Of a DNA stretch of 35,287 nucleotides, positions 1 through 7,534 are shown piece after piece. The number at the start of each line of letters is the position of its first letter. Positions within the stretch are counted from its first letter, which is position 1. The notes under the pieces were generated by a model. That model had not been told where the DNA came from. It did no database searches and saw only the letters and a program-made list of their open reading frames with translations. Source of the stretch: Bacillota bacterium. Lineage in GTDB: Bacteria > Bacillota > Sulfobacillia > UBA8153. The position numbers were made by a program, and so were the translations under genes. The DNA lies in NCBI GenBank assembly GCA_007130145.1, contig SLSY01000062.1, forward strand, positions 1-35,287. Reading direction: 5' to 3'.

Positions 1-20
1 AAAGAGAGAGGGGTATCGGG

Positions 21-1094
21 ATGGAAGTATTCGCGTCAATGAAGGAATACGGACACGAGCAAGTCGTCTTTTGCTACGACAAGACCTCGGGTTTGCGAGC
101 CATCATCGCCGTGCACGACACCACCTTGGGTCCGGCACTGGGAGGCACGCGTATGTGGCCCTATGCTACCGAGGAGGAAGCACTCACCGACGTATTGCGT
201 CTTTCCCAGGGCATGACGCTTAAGAATGCTGCTATGGGTCTCAACTTCGGTGGTGGCAAGGCGGTGATTTTGGGTGACGCCCGCCAGGACAAGAGTGAGG
301 TGCTATTTAGGGCGTTCGGTCGCTTCGTGCAGTCCTTGGGGGGACGCTATATCACAGCTGAAGATGTGGGCATCAGCGCCGCTGATATGGCCCTTGTGCG
401 CAATGAGACACCTTATGTAGGCGGACTCTTCGAAACCAGTGGCAATCCCTCGCCGGCTACGGCCTTCGGTGTATATCGGGGCATTAAGGCTTCAGCCCAG
501 CGCGCTCTGGGCAGCGAGAATCTCAAAGATCTTGTCGTGGCCATGCAAGGTCTAGGTAGTGTGGGCATGCAAGTAGCAAACCACCTGCATGAGGAGGGAG
601 CACACCTGGTTGTGAGCGACATCTACCCTGATTGCATCGATGAAGCGAAGACGAAGTTCGGGGCCAAGGCGGTTGAGCCTGATGCCATCTATGATGTGGA
701 CTGCGATATCTTTTCACCTAACGCTCTGGGAGCCATTCTCAATGATGACACCATTCCCCGGTTGCGCTGCAAGGTGGTAGCAGGAGCGGCCAATAATCAG
801 CTGGCCGAGGCCCGCCACGGTGACATGTTGCAAGAAAAGGGCATTCTCTACGCCCCCGACTTTGTCATCAACGGAGGCGGCGTAACCAATGTAGCTGATG
901 AGTTTGCCGCGGGCGGCTACAACAGCGATAGAGCCTATGCTCGTATTGGTGAGATCTATGACAAATTGCTGGCGATCTTCGCCATATGTGATAGGGACAA
1001 GGTGGTACCGCAAGAAGCAGCGGTGATTATGGCCAAGGAGCGTTTGGAGATGGCAGCGGCCATCAAACGCATTCATGTAGCTCAGCCTCGCTAG
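21..1094 (+). CDS. bcd: Leucine (branched-chain amino acid) dehydrogenase
   Basis: A 357-aa Glu/Leu/Phe/Val dehydrogenase that oxidatively deaminates Leu, Val or Ile to the 2-oxoacid with NAD+. It is close to Bacillus leucine dehydrogenase over its whole length: the N-terminal block HDTTLGPALGGTRMW, Lys68 and Lys80 (LKNA and GGGK) at the substrate and catalytic positions, a Rossmann motif GLGSVG at 177-182, and the C-terminal block APDFVINGGGVTNVADE. The ATG at 21 follows a purine-rich GAGAGAGGGG ribosome site, and its product begins MEVF like its homologues. The gene is 11 bp from butyrate kinase and is the first visible gene of a branched-chain catabolic operon that may start upstream of the window. 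Family assignment is very secure; preference for Leu over Val/Ile is inferred from similarity. Confidence 0.95.
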   Translation: MEVFASMKEYGHEQVVFCYDKTSGLRAIIAVHDTTLGPALGGTRMWPYATEEEALTDVLRLSQGMTLKNAAMGLNFGGGKAVILGDARQDKSEVLFRAFGRFVQSLGGRYITAEDVGISAADMALVRNETPYVGGLFETSGNPSPATAFGVYRGIKASAQRALGSENLKDLVVAMQGLGSVGMQVANHLHEEGAHLVVSDIYPDCIDEAKTKFGAKAVEPDAIYDVDCDIFSPNALGAILNDDTIPRLRCKVVAGAANNQLAEARHGDMLQEKGILYAPDFVINGGGVTNVADEFAAGGYNSDRAYARIGEIYDKLLAIFAICDRDKVVPQEAAVIMAKERLEMAAAIKRIHVAQPR

Positions 1095-1105
1095 GGGGTC
1101 TTTAG

Positions 1106-2185
1106 GTGAACCGGACCAAGCAAGTGGTGCTGGCCATCAATCCGGGTTCTACCAGTACCAAGATAGCCCTTTTCAGCCCAACTCAGTTGGTGTGGCAAGA
1201 GCAACGCGACCATACGGCAGAGGACATCTCATCGTTCGCGAACGTAGCCTCCCAGTTTGGTATGCGGCTATCGCATCTGGATGCTCTATTGACACGGGCA
1301 CCTCAGGAGGTTGAGTTCCAGGGAGTGGTAGGGAGGGGAGGCTTGCTCCAACCCCTTGCCAGCGGCACGTATGCCGTCAATCGGAGAATGTTGGACGAGC
1401 TAAGAGAAGCTCGTTGGGGCGAGCATGCCTCAAACCTGGGAGCGCTGTTAGCCCATGACATTGCTCTGCGTTTTGGCGTCCCCAGTTTCATCGTGGACCC
1501 AGTGGTGGTGGATGAACTGGAAGAATACGCCCGGCTATCGGGATGGCCCGATATAGAGCGCCGCAGCATCTTCCACGCCCTCAACCATAAGGCTGTGGGA
1601 AGGCGAGCAGCTCTGGAACTAGGCCGTTCCTATCCTGAGCTCGCGTTGGTCGTGGCACATCTTGGTGGTGGCATTACGGTAGGTGCTCATCGGTACGGAC
1701 GCGTCATAGATGTCAACAATGGCTTGGACGGGGAAGGGCCCTTCTCACCCGAACGCTGTGGGGGACTACCTCTCAGCGGACTCATTGCCTATGCTGCCCG
1801 CCACGGTGACAAGGCTGAGGCCCTTGCTTCTCGCATCGCTGGCCGTGGCGGGCTAGTGGATCACTTAGGCACCAACGATGCGCGTGAAGTGGAGAAACAC
1901 ATTGCCGCGGGAAACCAGAAATTCCGGCTGGTGTATGAGGCCATGGCGTATCAGATCGCCAAGGAAATCGGTCGTTGCGTGGGCGCCCTCGGTTGCCGCC
2001 CCCATGCTATTGTCCTCACAGGCGGACTGGCTTTTTCCACCTGGCTGGTTGAGCGTATTCAAAAGAAGACCGAGAGTATGGCGCATCGCTTTTTGGTATA
2101 TCCGGGGGAGGACGAGTTGTCCGCTTTGGCCGAAGGGGCGTGGCGGGTGCTGGATGGACTGGAAGAAGCACGAGAGTACAGTTGA
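1106..2185 (+). CDS. buk: Butyrate / branched-chain fatty acid kinase
   Basis: A 359-aa acetokinase-family enzyme that makes ATP and a carboxylate from an acyl phosphate (butyryl-P, isobutyryl-P, isovaleryl-P). The phosphate-binding signature NPGSTSTK lies at residues 12-19, with AHLGGGITVGAH mid-protein and the nucleotide-binding TGGLAFSTWL near the C-terminus; length matches the Buk family. The start is GTG at 1106, about 6 nt after AGGGGGT. Position between leucine dehydrogenase and a 2-oxoacid:ferredoxin oxidoreductase suggests branched acyl-P as the physiological substrate, as in the Bacillus bkd operon. The partner phosphotransacylase (Ptb) is not seen here and may lie just upstream. 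A strong hairpin follows the stop codon. Confidence 0.93.
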   Translation: MNRTKQVVLAINPGSTSTKIALFSPTQLVWQEQRDHTAEDISSFANVASQFGMRLSHLDALLTRAPQEVEFQGVVGRGGLLQPLASGTYAVNRRMLDELREARWGEHASNLGALLAHDIALRFGVPSFIVDPVVVDELEEYARLSGWPDIERRSIFHALNHKAVGRRAALELGRSYPELALVVAHLGGGITVGAHRYGRVIDVNNGLDGEGPFSPERCGGLPLSGLIAYAARHGDKAEALASRIAGRGGLVDHLGTNDAREVEKHIAAGNQKFRLVYEAMAYQIAKEIGRCVGALGCRPHAIVLTGGLAFSTWLVERIQKKTESMAHRFLVYPGEDELSALAEGAWRVLDGLEEAREYS

Positions 2186-2197
2186 TCACCAATGAGA

Positions 2198-2224
2198 ACC
2201 GGGAGTGGCTGGCGCCACACCGGT
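2198..2224 (+). other. Intercistronic hairpin after buk
   Basis: The arms ACCGG (2198-2202) and GTGGC (2205-2209) pair with GCCAC (2214-2218) and CCGGT (2220-2224), leaving a TGGC loop and a small internal bulge. There is no T-run after it, so it is not a standard intrinsic terminator. It lies in the 169-bp gap between buk and the ferredoxin gene and could be an mRNA processing or stabilising element. The rest of the gap shows no convincing gene. Confidence 0.4.
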
Positions 2225-2354
2225 CGCCAACGATGTTTGCCGTCGCTACCAAGCAGGTATAGGTGCCGGGTTTAGAGAAGTGGCTAAGGACGGCTCGCCC
2301 ATAGAACCGGGTGCCAAACCATCACAGTGCAAGGTGCGTGAGGAGGAGTCAGAT

Positions 2355-2573
2355 TTGTCCAAGACGGTTTTTCGGGAAGACAGCTGCAAGAGTTGTGAAC
2401 TGTGTCTGGCTGTATGCCCGCAAAAGATAATCTATATCACCGACCGCATGAACCGCCAAGGTTACAAGTCGGCCGGGATCAAGGAAGAAGACATGGAGAA
2501 ATGTCTCGGTTGTGCAGTGTGCGCGCGCATCTGCCCCGATACGGTCATCGAAGTATACAAAGAGGCAAAATGA
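2355..2573 (+). CDS. 2-oxoacid:ferredoxin oxidoreductase, ferredoxin-like (delta) subunit
   Basis: A 72-aa 2x[4Fe-4S] protein that passes electrons from the catalytic subunits to ferredoxin. Two CxxCxxCxxxCP clusters are visible: SCKSCELCLAVCP and KCLGCAVCARICP. The start is taken as TTG at 2355, 6 nt after an excellent GAGGAGGAG ribosome site at 2340-2348. The frame stays open upstream to a GTG at 2205, but that extension has no ferredoxin features and no good ribosome site. The stop is 15 bp before the alpha-subunit start, and the ribosome site for the next gene overlaps this stop. Delta, alpha, beta, gamma is a standard gene order for four-subunit Kor/Vor-type enzymes. Confidence 0.9.
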   Translation: MSKTVFREDSCKSCELCLAVCPQKIIYITDRMNRQGYKSAGIKEEDMEKCLGCAVCARICPDTVIEVYKEAK

Positions 2574-2588
2574 GGAGGGGGAATCAGC

Positions 2589-3662
2589 TTGTCACAGCCC
2601 ATTTTGATGAAGGGCAATGAGGCGATTGCGGAAGCCGCCATTCGGGCCGGGTGCCGGTTTTTTGCCGGCTATCCCATCACGCCTCAAAACGAAATACCCG
2701 AGTATATGTCGCGCCGGTTGCCCGAGGTCGGGGGCGCTTTTGTACAGGCAGAAAGTGAAGTAGCCGCCATTAACATGCTGTATGGCGCAGCGGGTGCGGG
2801 GGCACGCTGCATGACTTCATCATCGAGTCCTGGTATCAGCCTCAAACAAGAGGGCATCTCTTATATGGCGGGATCGGAGCTTCCCGGTCTCATTGTCAAC
2901 ATTGTGCGTGGAGGCCCTGGTCTAGGCACTATTCAACCAGCTCAATCTGACTATTTTCAGGCCACCAAGGGTGGGGGCCATGGCGATTACCGCCTTGTTG
3001 TGTATGGTCCTGACACTCTGCAGGAAGCCGTTGATATGGTCTTTGAAGCGTTTCGGGTCAGTGATGCTTACCGTAACCCGGTCATGATCCTGGGCGATGG
3101 AGTTTTGGGACAGATGATGGAACCGGTACGTTTCCCGCCCGAGGACGCGGACGTCCACAAGGTGGAAAAACCCTGGGCCACGACGGGAGCAGGAGACGGA
3201 GACACCCGTTTGATCTGTTCGATTCACTTGGAAGCCGAAGAACTCAACGCCCATAACATGCACTTGCACGAGAAGTATCAGGCTATCAAGGAGAACGAAA
3301 CTCTTTATGAAGAGGTTGAGATGGAAGATGCCCAGCTATGCCTCGTGGCTTACGGCACCACCTCCCGCATCTGTCGGGCCGTCATTGAACAATGCCGGTC
3401 TGAGGGCATGAAGGTGGGCATGATCCGGCCTATTACCCTGTGGCCCTTCCCTGATAAACCCATATCGGAGGCGGCCAAGAAGGTCGATGCCTTCCTGGCC
3501 GTTGAAATGAGTTTGGGCCAGATGGTAGAGGATGTACGCTTGGCGGTCAACGGGCGTGTGCCGGTCGGTTTCTTTGGTCGTACCGGAGGGCTCATCCCCA
3601 CCCCGGATGAGATTGTTGCTGCCCTCAAACGCCTGGTGGAAGAGGAAGGGGTGACGTCATGA
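2589..3662 (+). CDS. vorB: 2-oxoacid:ferredoxin oxidoreductase alpha subunit (VorB type)
   Basis: The 357-aa alpha subunit of a CoA-acylating 2-oxoacid:ferredoxin oxidoreductase, which oxidatively decarboxylates a 2-oxoacid to acyl-CoA. The N-terminal pyrimidine-binding domain carries AGYPITPQNEIPEYM and QAESEVAAINMLYGAAGAGA; the transketolase C-terminal-like domain carries VAYGTTSRI and GMIRPITLWPFP. The start is TTG at 2589, 6 nt after AGGAGGGGG. The beta-subunit ATG overlaps its stop by 4 bp. I infer 3-methyl-2-oxobutanoate and its Leu/Ile equivalents as substrates because leucine dehydrogenase and butyrate kinase are in the same operon; the sequence alone does not exclude 2-oxoglutarate (KorA). 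Confidence 0.9.
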   Translation: MSQPILMKGNEAIAEAAIRAGCRFFAGYPITPQNEIPEYMSRRLPEVGGAFVQAESEVAAINMLYGAAGAGARCMTSSSSPGISLKQEGISYMAGSELPGLIVNIVRGGPGLGTIQPAQSDYFQATKGGGHGDYRLVVYGPDTLQEAVDMVFEAFRVSDAYRNPVMILGDGVLGQMMEPVRFPPEDADVHKVEKPWATTGAGDGDTRLICSIHLEAEELNAHNMHLHEKYQAIKENETLYEEVEMEDAQLCLVAYGTTSRICRAVIEQCRSEGMKVGMIRPITLWPFPDKPISEAAKKVDAFLAVEMSLGQMVEDVRLAVNGRVPVGFFGRTGGLIPTPDEIVAALKRLVEEEGVTS

Positions 3663-4414
3663 AGAAGGTCTTTTCCCGCCCAGATGCCCTAAAGGATGTT
3701 ACCATGCATTACTGCCCCGGCTGTACTCACGGCATCGCTCACCGCTTGATCGCTCAAGCCATCGATGAGCTGGGCATCCGCGGAAAGAGTGTAGGCATCG
3801 CCTCGGTTGGCTGCAGTGTATTCAGCTACAAGTATATAGATGTCGATTTCCAACAGGCAGCGCATGGCCGCGCACCAGCTGTCGCTACGGGCATCAAGCG
3901 TACGAATCCGGACACAGTAGTCTTTACCTACCAGGGTGATGGCGATTTGGCCTCCATCGGGACGGCCGAGCTGATTCACGCCGCCGCTCGAAGCGAAAAC
4001 ATCAGCATCTTTTTCATCAACAACGCTATCTACGGTATGACGGGTGGTCAGATGGCTCCCACAACGTTGCCCGGCCAAGTCACCACCACCTCCCCGCGCG
4101 GAAGGGACATCCCATCATACGGAAATCCCATCAAAGTCTCGGAGATGCTGGCTACCATCGAGGGGGCCGCTTACATTGAACGGGTATCTTTGCACACACC
4201 AGCAGCAGTAGCGAAGGCACGTAAGGCTGTCGTCAAGTCGCTGCGTTACCAAATGGAAGGGAAGGGATTTTCCCTTATAGAAATGCTCTCCACCTGCCCC
4301 ACCAACTGGGGGGTATCTCCCCTTAAAGCCATGGAATGGCTAAAAGAGAATATGTTGCCAGCCTATCCCTTGGGCGTATTCAAAGATCGGGAGAAGGTGA
4401 ACGCCAATGAGTAA
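3659..4414 (+). CDS. 2-oxoacid:ferredoxin oxidoreductase beta subunit (TPP-binding)
   Basis: The 251-aa thiamine-diphosphate subunit of the complex. The Cys-containing motif HYCPGCTHG (17-25), the TPP/Mg signature GDGD at 93-96 followed by NNAIYGMTGGQ (121-131), and the conserved C-terminal STCPTNWG are all present. ATG at 3659 overlaps the alpha-subunit stop (ATGA arrangement), indicating translational coupling. The length is typical of Kor/Vor beta subunits, so the enzyme should be a complete heterotetramer with the ferredoxin-like and gamma subunits. Confidence 0.92.
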   Translation: MKKVFSRPDALKDVTMHYCPGCTHGIAHRLIAQAIDELGIRGKSVGIASVGCSVFSYKYIDVDFQQAAHGRAPAVATGIKRTNPDTVVFTYQGDGDLASIGTAELIHAAARSENISIFFINNAIYGMTGGQMAPTTLPGQVTTTSPRGRDIPSYGNPIKVSEMLATIEGAAYIERVSLHTPAAVAKARKAVVKSLRYQMEGKGFSLIEMLSTCPTNWGVSPLKAMEWLKENMLPAYPLGVFKDREKVNANE

Positions 4415-4967
4415 GCACGACATCATTATGGCAGGGTTTGGAGGACAAGGGGTCATGTCCATGGGCACCTTACTAACCTACGCTGGGATGATTGAAGGAA
4501 AGAACGTATCTTGGATCCCCTCTTATGGTCCAGAAATGCGGGGGGGGACAGCCAACTGCTCAGTGGTTATATCCGACTCACCCATTGCATCGCCTTTGGT
4601 CACGAAGCCGACGGCAGTGATCGCCATGAATCTTCCCTCGCTGGATAAGTTTGAGTCATGGCTGGAGCCCGGTGGCGTGTTGATCATTAATTCTTCGATG
4701 GTTAACCGCAAGGCACAACGTGACGATATAATAGTAGTGGAAGTGCCAGCCAATGAGGTGGCGCAGGAACTGGGTTCAAGTCGGATAGCCAACATGGTCG
4801 CGTTGGGGGCTTATGTGACGGCAACGGGGGCGGTGAAGGCCGAGTCAGTGCTCGACTCCCTGAAGGAAGCCTTGCCAGCCCACCGACACAATCTAATACC
4901 ACTAAATAAGGAAGCTTTGGAAAGAGGCGGTGCCTTTGCCCAACAAGACAGATCCTCCGGGCGGTAA
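4407..4967 (+). CDS. 2-oxoacid:ferredoxin oxidoreductase gamma subunit
   Basis: A 186-aa catalytic-domain/gamma subunit with the family's N-terminal GFGGQG (10-15) and PSYGPEMRGG (38-47) motifs. The ATG at 4407 lies within the end of the beta-subunit gene (8-bp overlap) behind GGAGAAGG. It completes the complex. The C-terminal tail of about 15 residues is low in hydrophobic content and overlaps the next reading frame by 38 bp. Confidence 0.92.
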   Translation: MSKHDIIMAGFGGQGVMSMGTLLTYAGMIEGKNVSWIPSYGPEMRGGTANCSVVISDSPIASPLVTKPTAVIAMNLPSLDKFESWLEPGGVLIINSSMVNRKAQRDDIIVVEVPANEVAQELGSSRIANMVALGAYVTATGAVKAESVLDSLKEALPAHRHNLIPLNKEALERGGAFAQQDRSSGR

Positions 4968-5643
4968 GGAAACGCTCATTGATGCCCCGGTGACGATCGA
5001 GGAGATTGAGCATCTCCTGGGTCGGCTCAGTGGCGTGCTGTCAGCGCGTTTGGTCATCAATGATTGGGGGGCAATTGAAGAGATCCACATATTGGCGTCT
5101 TCTCAGCGTGCACCTAAACAGGTGGTTCGCGACGTGGAAAGCACTTTGGCCGCACGATGGGGCCTCAATGTGGACCACAAGAAAATTAGCGTAGCTCAGC
5201 TCACTGGCCAGGCCTTGCCCATGCCCCCGCTCAGGGTTAAATTGCTGAACGTGCAGGTAACAGTGGATAGTCGTAGCGGACATACCCAGGCTCTGGTCAA
5301 ATTGGGACGGTCTGACGCCGACGATGATGTCCATGAGGGAACAGCTGATGGAAATGCTTCACGCACGGGTTTTCTCCGTAGTGTAGTAGGAGCAACCCTG
5401 GTCAGCCTCAACCAAATGGTGGAGCACCCGGGGCTGTTTGCTCTCGATGACGTGATTACCTTGACCTTAAGCGGCCGGGAGTTAGTTGTTGTTACCTTGA
5501 TTCTATATTCTCCCCGGCGCTATGAAGAGTGTCTAGTAGGAGCAGTGGCTGTAAAGGGTGATCTGGCGAATTCTGTGGTTAAGGCCACTCTTGATGCGGC
5601 CAACCGACGCCTGCCTAAGGTCGCCAGGCGTCTGGGCAACTAG
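4930..5643 (+). CDS. Conserved protein of unknown function downstream of the oxidoreductase
   Basis: A 237-aa protein with no transmembrane segment or signal peptide. Its N-terminal third contains a run I recognise from uncharacterised anaerobe proteins: a strand ending IEEIHILAS, then PKQVVRDVES, then VDHKKISVAQL. The C-terminal half (residues ~100-230) looks like a separate alpha/beta region. The annotated start is GTG at 4930, which overlaps the gamma-subunit gene by 38 bp; a shorter product from GTG 4990 is possible. It is the last gene of the operon, followed by a terminator, so a role linked to branched-chain acyl metabolism is a guess from position only. Confidence 0.75.
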   Translation: MPLPNKTDPPGGKETLIDAPVTIEEIEHLLGRLSGVLSARLVINDWGAIEEIHILASSQRAPKQVVRDVESTLAARWGLNVDHKKISVAQLTGQALPMPPLRVKLLNVQVTVDSRSGHTQALVKLGRSDADDDVHEGTADGNASRTGFLRSVVGATLVSLNQMVEHPGLFALDDVITLTLSGRELVVVTLILYSPRRYEECLVGAVAVKGDLANSVVKATLDAANRRLPKVARRLGN

Positions 5644-5665
5644 CTACTCTCCCACCGAGTGCGTC

Positions 5666-5704
5666 AACGAGGCTGCCAAAAACGCAGCCTCGTTCCTCTT
5701 GTTG
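5666..5704 (+). terminator. Intrinsic terminator after the branched-chain catabolic operon
   Basis: A perfect 11-bp stem, AACGAGGCTGC (5666-5676) with GCAGCCTCGTT (5684-5694), a 7-nt loop, then a T-rich but interrupted tract. It lies 23 bp after the stop of the last operon gene and separates that operon from the DUF3866 gene. Confidence 0.75.
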
Positions 5705-5730
5705 TGCATACTATCAACGGGAGGGATACT

Positions 5731-6876
5731 ATGAGCCAAACCCGCCTCCGATCTGCTGTGGTGGTCGCCATCAAGGAGGAGTCTTTGTGTCATCAGGAGG
5801 TAAGAGTGAAGACACAAGATAACGAAGTGGCGGTGGCCATGTGTTATTCAGATTTGACGGGGCGCCTATCCATAGGGGATCGCGTCATCATCAATACCGC
5901 TGCTGTGGCACTCGACCTGGGCACAGGAGGTTATCACTTCGTCCTCGCCCGGCAAGATTCGCCTCAGACCGGACTGAACTCAGACGGTCATGCTATGAAA
6001 TTGCGCTACACTCCACTGCAGTTCTGCTGCTCTCTCATCGAAGAACAGATGGGGCATTCTCTCGGCCCCAACCCTTTGAGCGGAATGCCCGTTGCAATCT
6101 GTGAGCTTCACAGCCAGCTTCCACTGGTTTTGGCCGGAATTCGCGCACGACTGCCACACGCGCGACTGGCCTACGTGTTAACGGAGGGTGGAGCGCTCCC
6201 GGCATCTTTTAGTCACTTACTCAGACACCTCAAGAGCAGCGGCCTGGTGGATGTGGTCCTGTCTAGCGGACAGGCGTTTGGCGGTGACCATGAAGCAGTC
6301 AATGTCTACTCAGCACTCGTAGCCTCTCGCTCTGTGGCAGAGTGTGATGCAGCTGTGGTGGGCATGGGCCCGGGCCAGCTTGGCAGTGGTACTCCCCTGG
6401 GCTTTTCCGGCACCGAGCAGGCTGACAGTCTAAATCGCGTGTCCAGCCTTGGAGGTATTCCCATTGCTGTCCTGCGCCTATCCGGTCACGACCCCCGGAA
6501 CCGGCATCACGGCGTGAGCCATCACACACTAACCATCTTAAACCGGCTTACTCTGGCTCGCTGTTTCTATGCATTCCCTCGTGAGTTGAGAAAGGATGTG
6601 TACTGGCAAGGTCAGCGTGCCCGCATCCATGACCAACATTGGAGCTGGGAGGTTCGCGGCACCCCCGCCGTCGAATACCTGAGACGATACGGGTTGGCCG
6701 TGGAGACAATGGGCCGGCCTTACCAAACGGATCCAGTCTTCTTCCTGGCGGCTGGCGCCGCCGGGGGACTGGTAGCGCAATTTCTTAAGTGTAAGGTGCG
6801 CCGGGCCAAGTACACAGCCAGGGGTTCGCGCCGACAAGACCCGAGAAAGGCCAGGATCTCGCTGGCTCTACCCTGA
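5731..6876 (+). CDS. DUF3866 family protein
   Basis: A 381-aa protein matching the DUF3866 family, which is largely confined to Bacillota and often adjoins the nudF-spoIIM region. Recognisable parts are the N-terminal GDRVIINTAAVALDLGTGGYHFV, shown here only by its core VALDLGTGG, a central PVAICELHSQLP, and MGPGQLGSGTPLGFSG. No function is established. ATG 5731 is chosen because GGGAGGG lies about 5 nt upstream; an in-frame extension to 5659 would run through the preceding terminator. It is 94 bp upstream of the Nudix gene. Confidence 0.85.
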   Translation: MSQTRLRSAVVVAIKEESLCHQEVRVKTQDNEVAVAMCYSDLTGRLSIGDRVIINTAAVALDLGTGGYHFVLARQDSPQTGLNSDGHAMKLRYTPLQFCCSLIEEQMGHSLGPNPLSGMPVAICELHSQLPLVLAGIRARLPHARLAYVLTEGGALPASFSHLLRHLKSSGLVDVVLSSGQAFGGDHEAVNVYSALVASRSVAECDAAVVGMGPGQLGSGTPLGFSGTEQADSLNRVSSLGGIPIAVLRLSGHDPRNRHHGVSHHTLTILNRLTLARCFYAFPRELRKDVYWQGQRARIHDQHWSWEVRGTPAVEYLRRYGLAVETMGRPYQTDPVFFLAAGAAGGLVAQFLKCKVRRAKYTARGSRRQDPRKARISLALP

Positions 6877-6970
6877 AGATACAAACGCTGTGAAGTGCAA
6901 ACAATGAGCAAGTGCAACACCTCCTTTGCGCGCCGTTTCACTGACATTATGACAGGAAAGGGGCTTGGCT

Positions 6971-7534
6971 ATGCGTGAAACTATGCGAACGTCCCGGCAA
7001 ATATACGCCGGACGCGTGGTCACACTGAGAGTCGATGAAGTCTGCCTCGCTAACGGCAGGACCAGTCAGCGAGAAGTGGTCTCACATCCGGGCGCGGTAG
7101 CTGTGGTGGCCTGTCCGGACAATGAACACATCGTTCTGGTTAAACAATACCGTTACGCGGCGGGAGAGACCATGTGGGAACTCCCCGCCGGACTCATTGA
7201 GCAAGACGAGGAACCTCAAAACACGGCCATCCGTGAGTTGGAGGAGGAGACAGGGTTTCGAACAGGGCGAATGACGCATCTTCTCAGTTTCTACTCGTCG
7301 CCCGGTTTTTGTGATGAGATGATCCATGTTTATCATGCCACAGCACTTTCTCGCACCGGCCAGAAGAACTTCGATGTGGATGAATGCCTGTGCGCCCATA
7401 CCTTCTCGCTTTCCGATGTCAAAGAGATGATGAGACGAGGTGACATTGTCGATGCCAAGACCGTGGCTGGAATCCTCGCTTACATGGCGTCACTTCCGGG
7501 TCGATCTCCACATTCACCTGGGGAAGACACCTGA
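6971..7534 (+). CDS. nudF: Nudix hydrolase, ADP-ribose pyrophosphatase type
   Basis: A 187-aa Nudix enzyme expected to hydrolyse ADP-ribose to AMP and ribose 5-phosphate. The Nudix box is complete: G74, E80, R88-E89-L90, E92-E93 and G95 fit GX5EX7REUXEEXGU. The upstream LVKQYRYAAGETMWELPAG is typical of the ADP-ribose branch. ATG 6971 is preferred over the in-frame TTG at 6965 because AGGAAAGGGG ends about 7 nt before it. Position directly ahead of the PHP protein and spoIIM is the same as nudF (yqkG) in Bacillus. Confidence 0.9.
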   Translation: MRETMRTSRQIYAGRVVTLRVDEVCLANGRTSQREVVSHPGAVAVVACPDNEHIVLVKQYRYAAGETMWELPAGLIEQDEEPQNTAIRELEEETGFRTGRMTHLLSFYSSPGFCDEMIHVYHATALSRTGQKNFDVDECLCAHTFSLSDVKEMMRRGDIVDAKTVAGILAYMASLPGRSPHSPGEDT

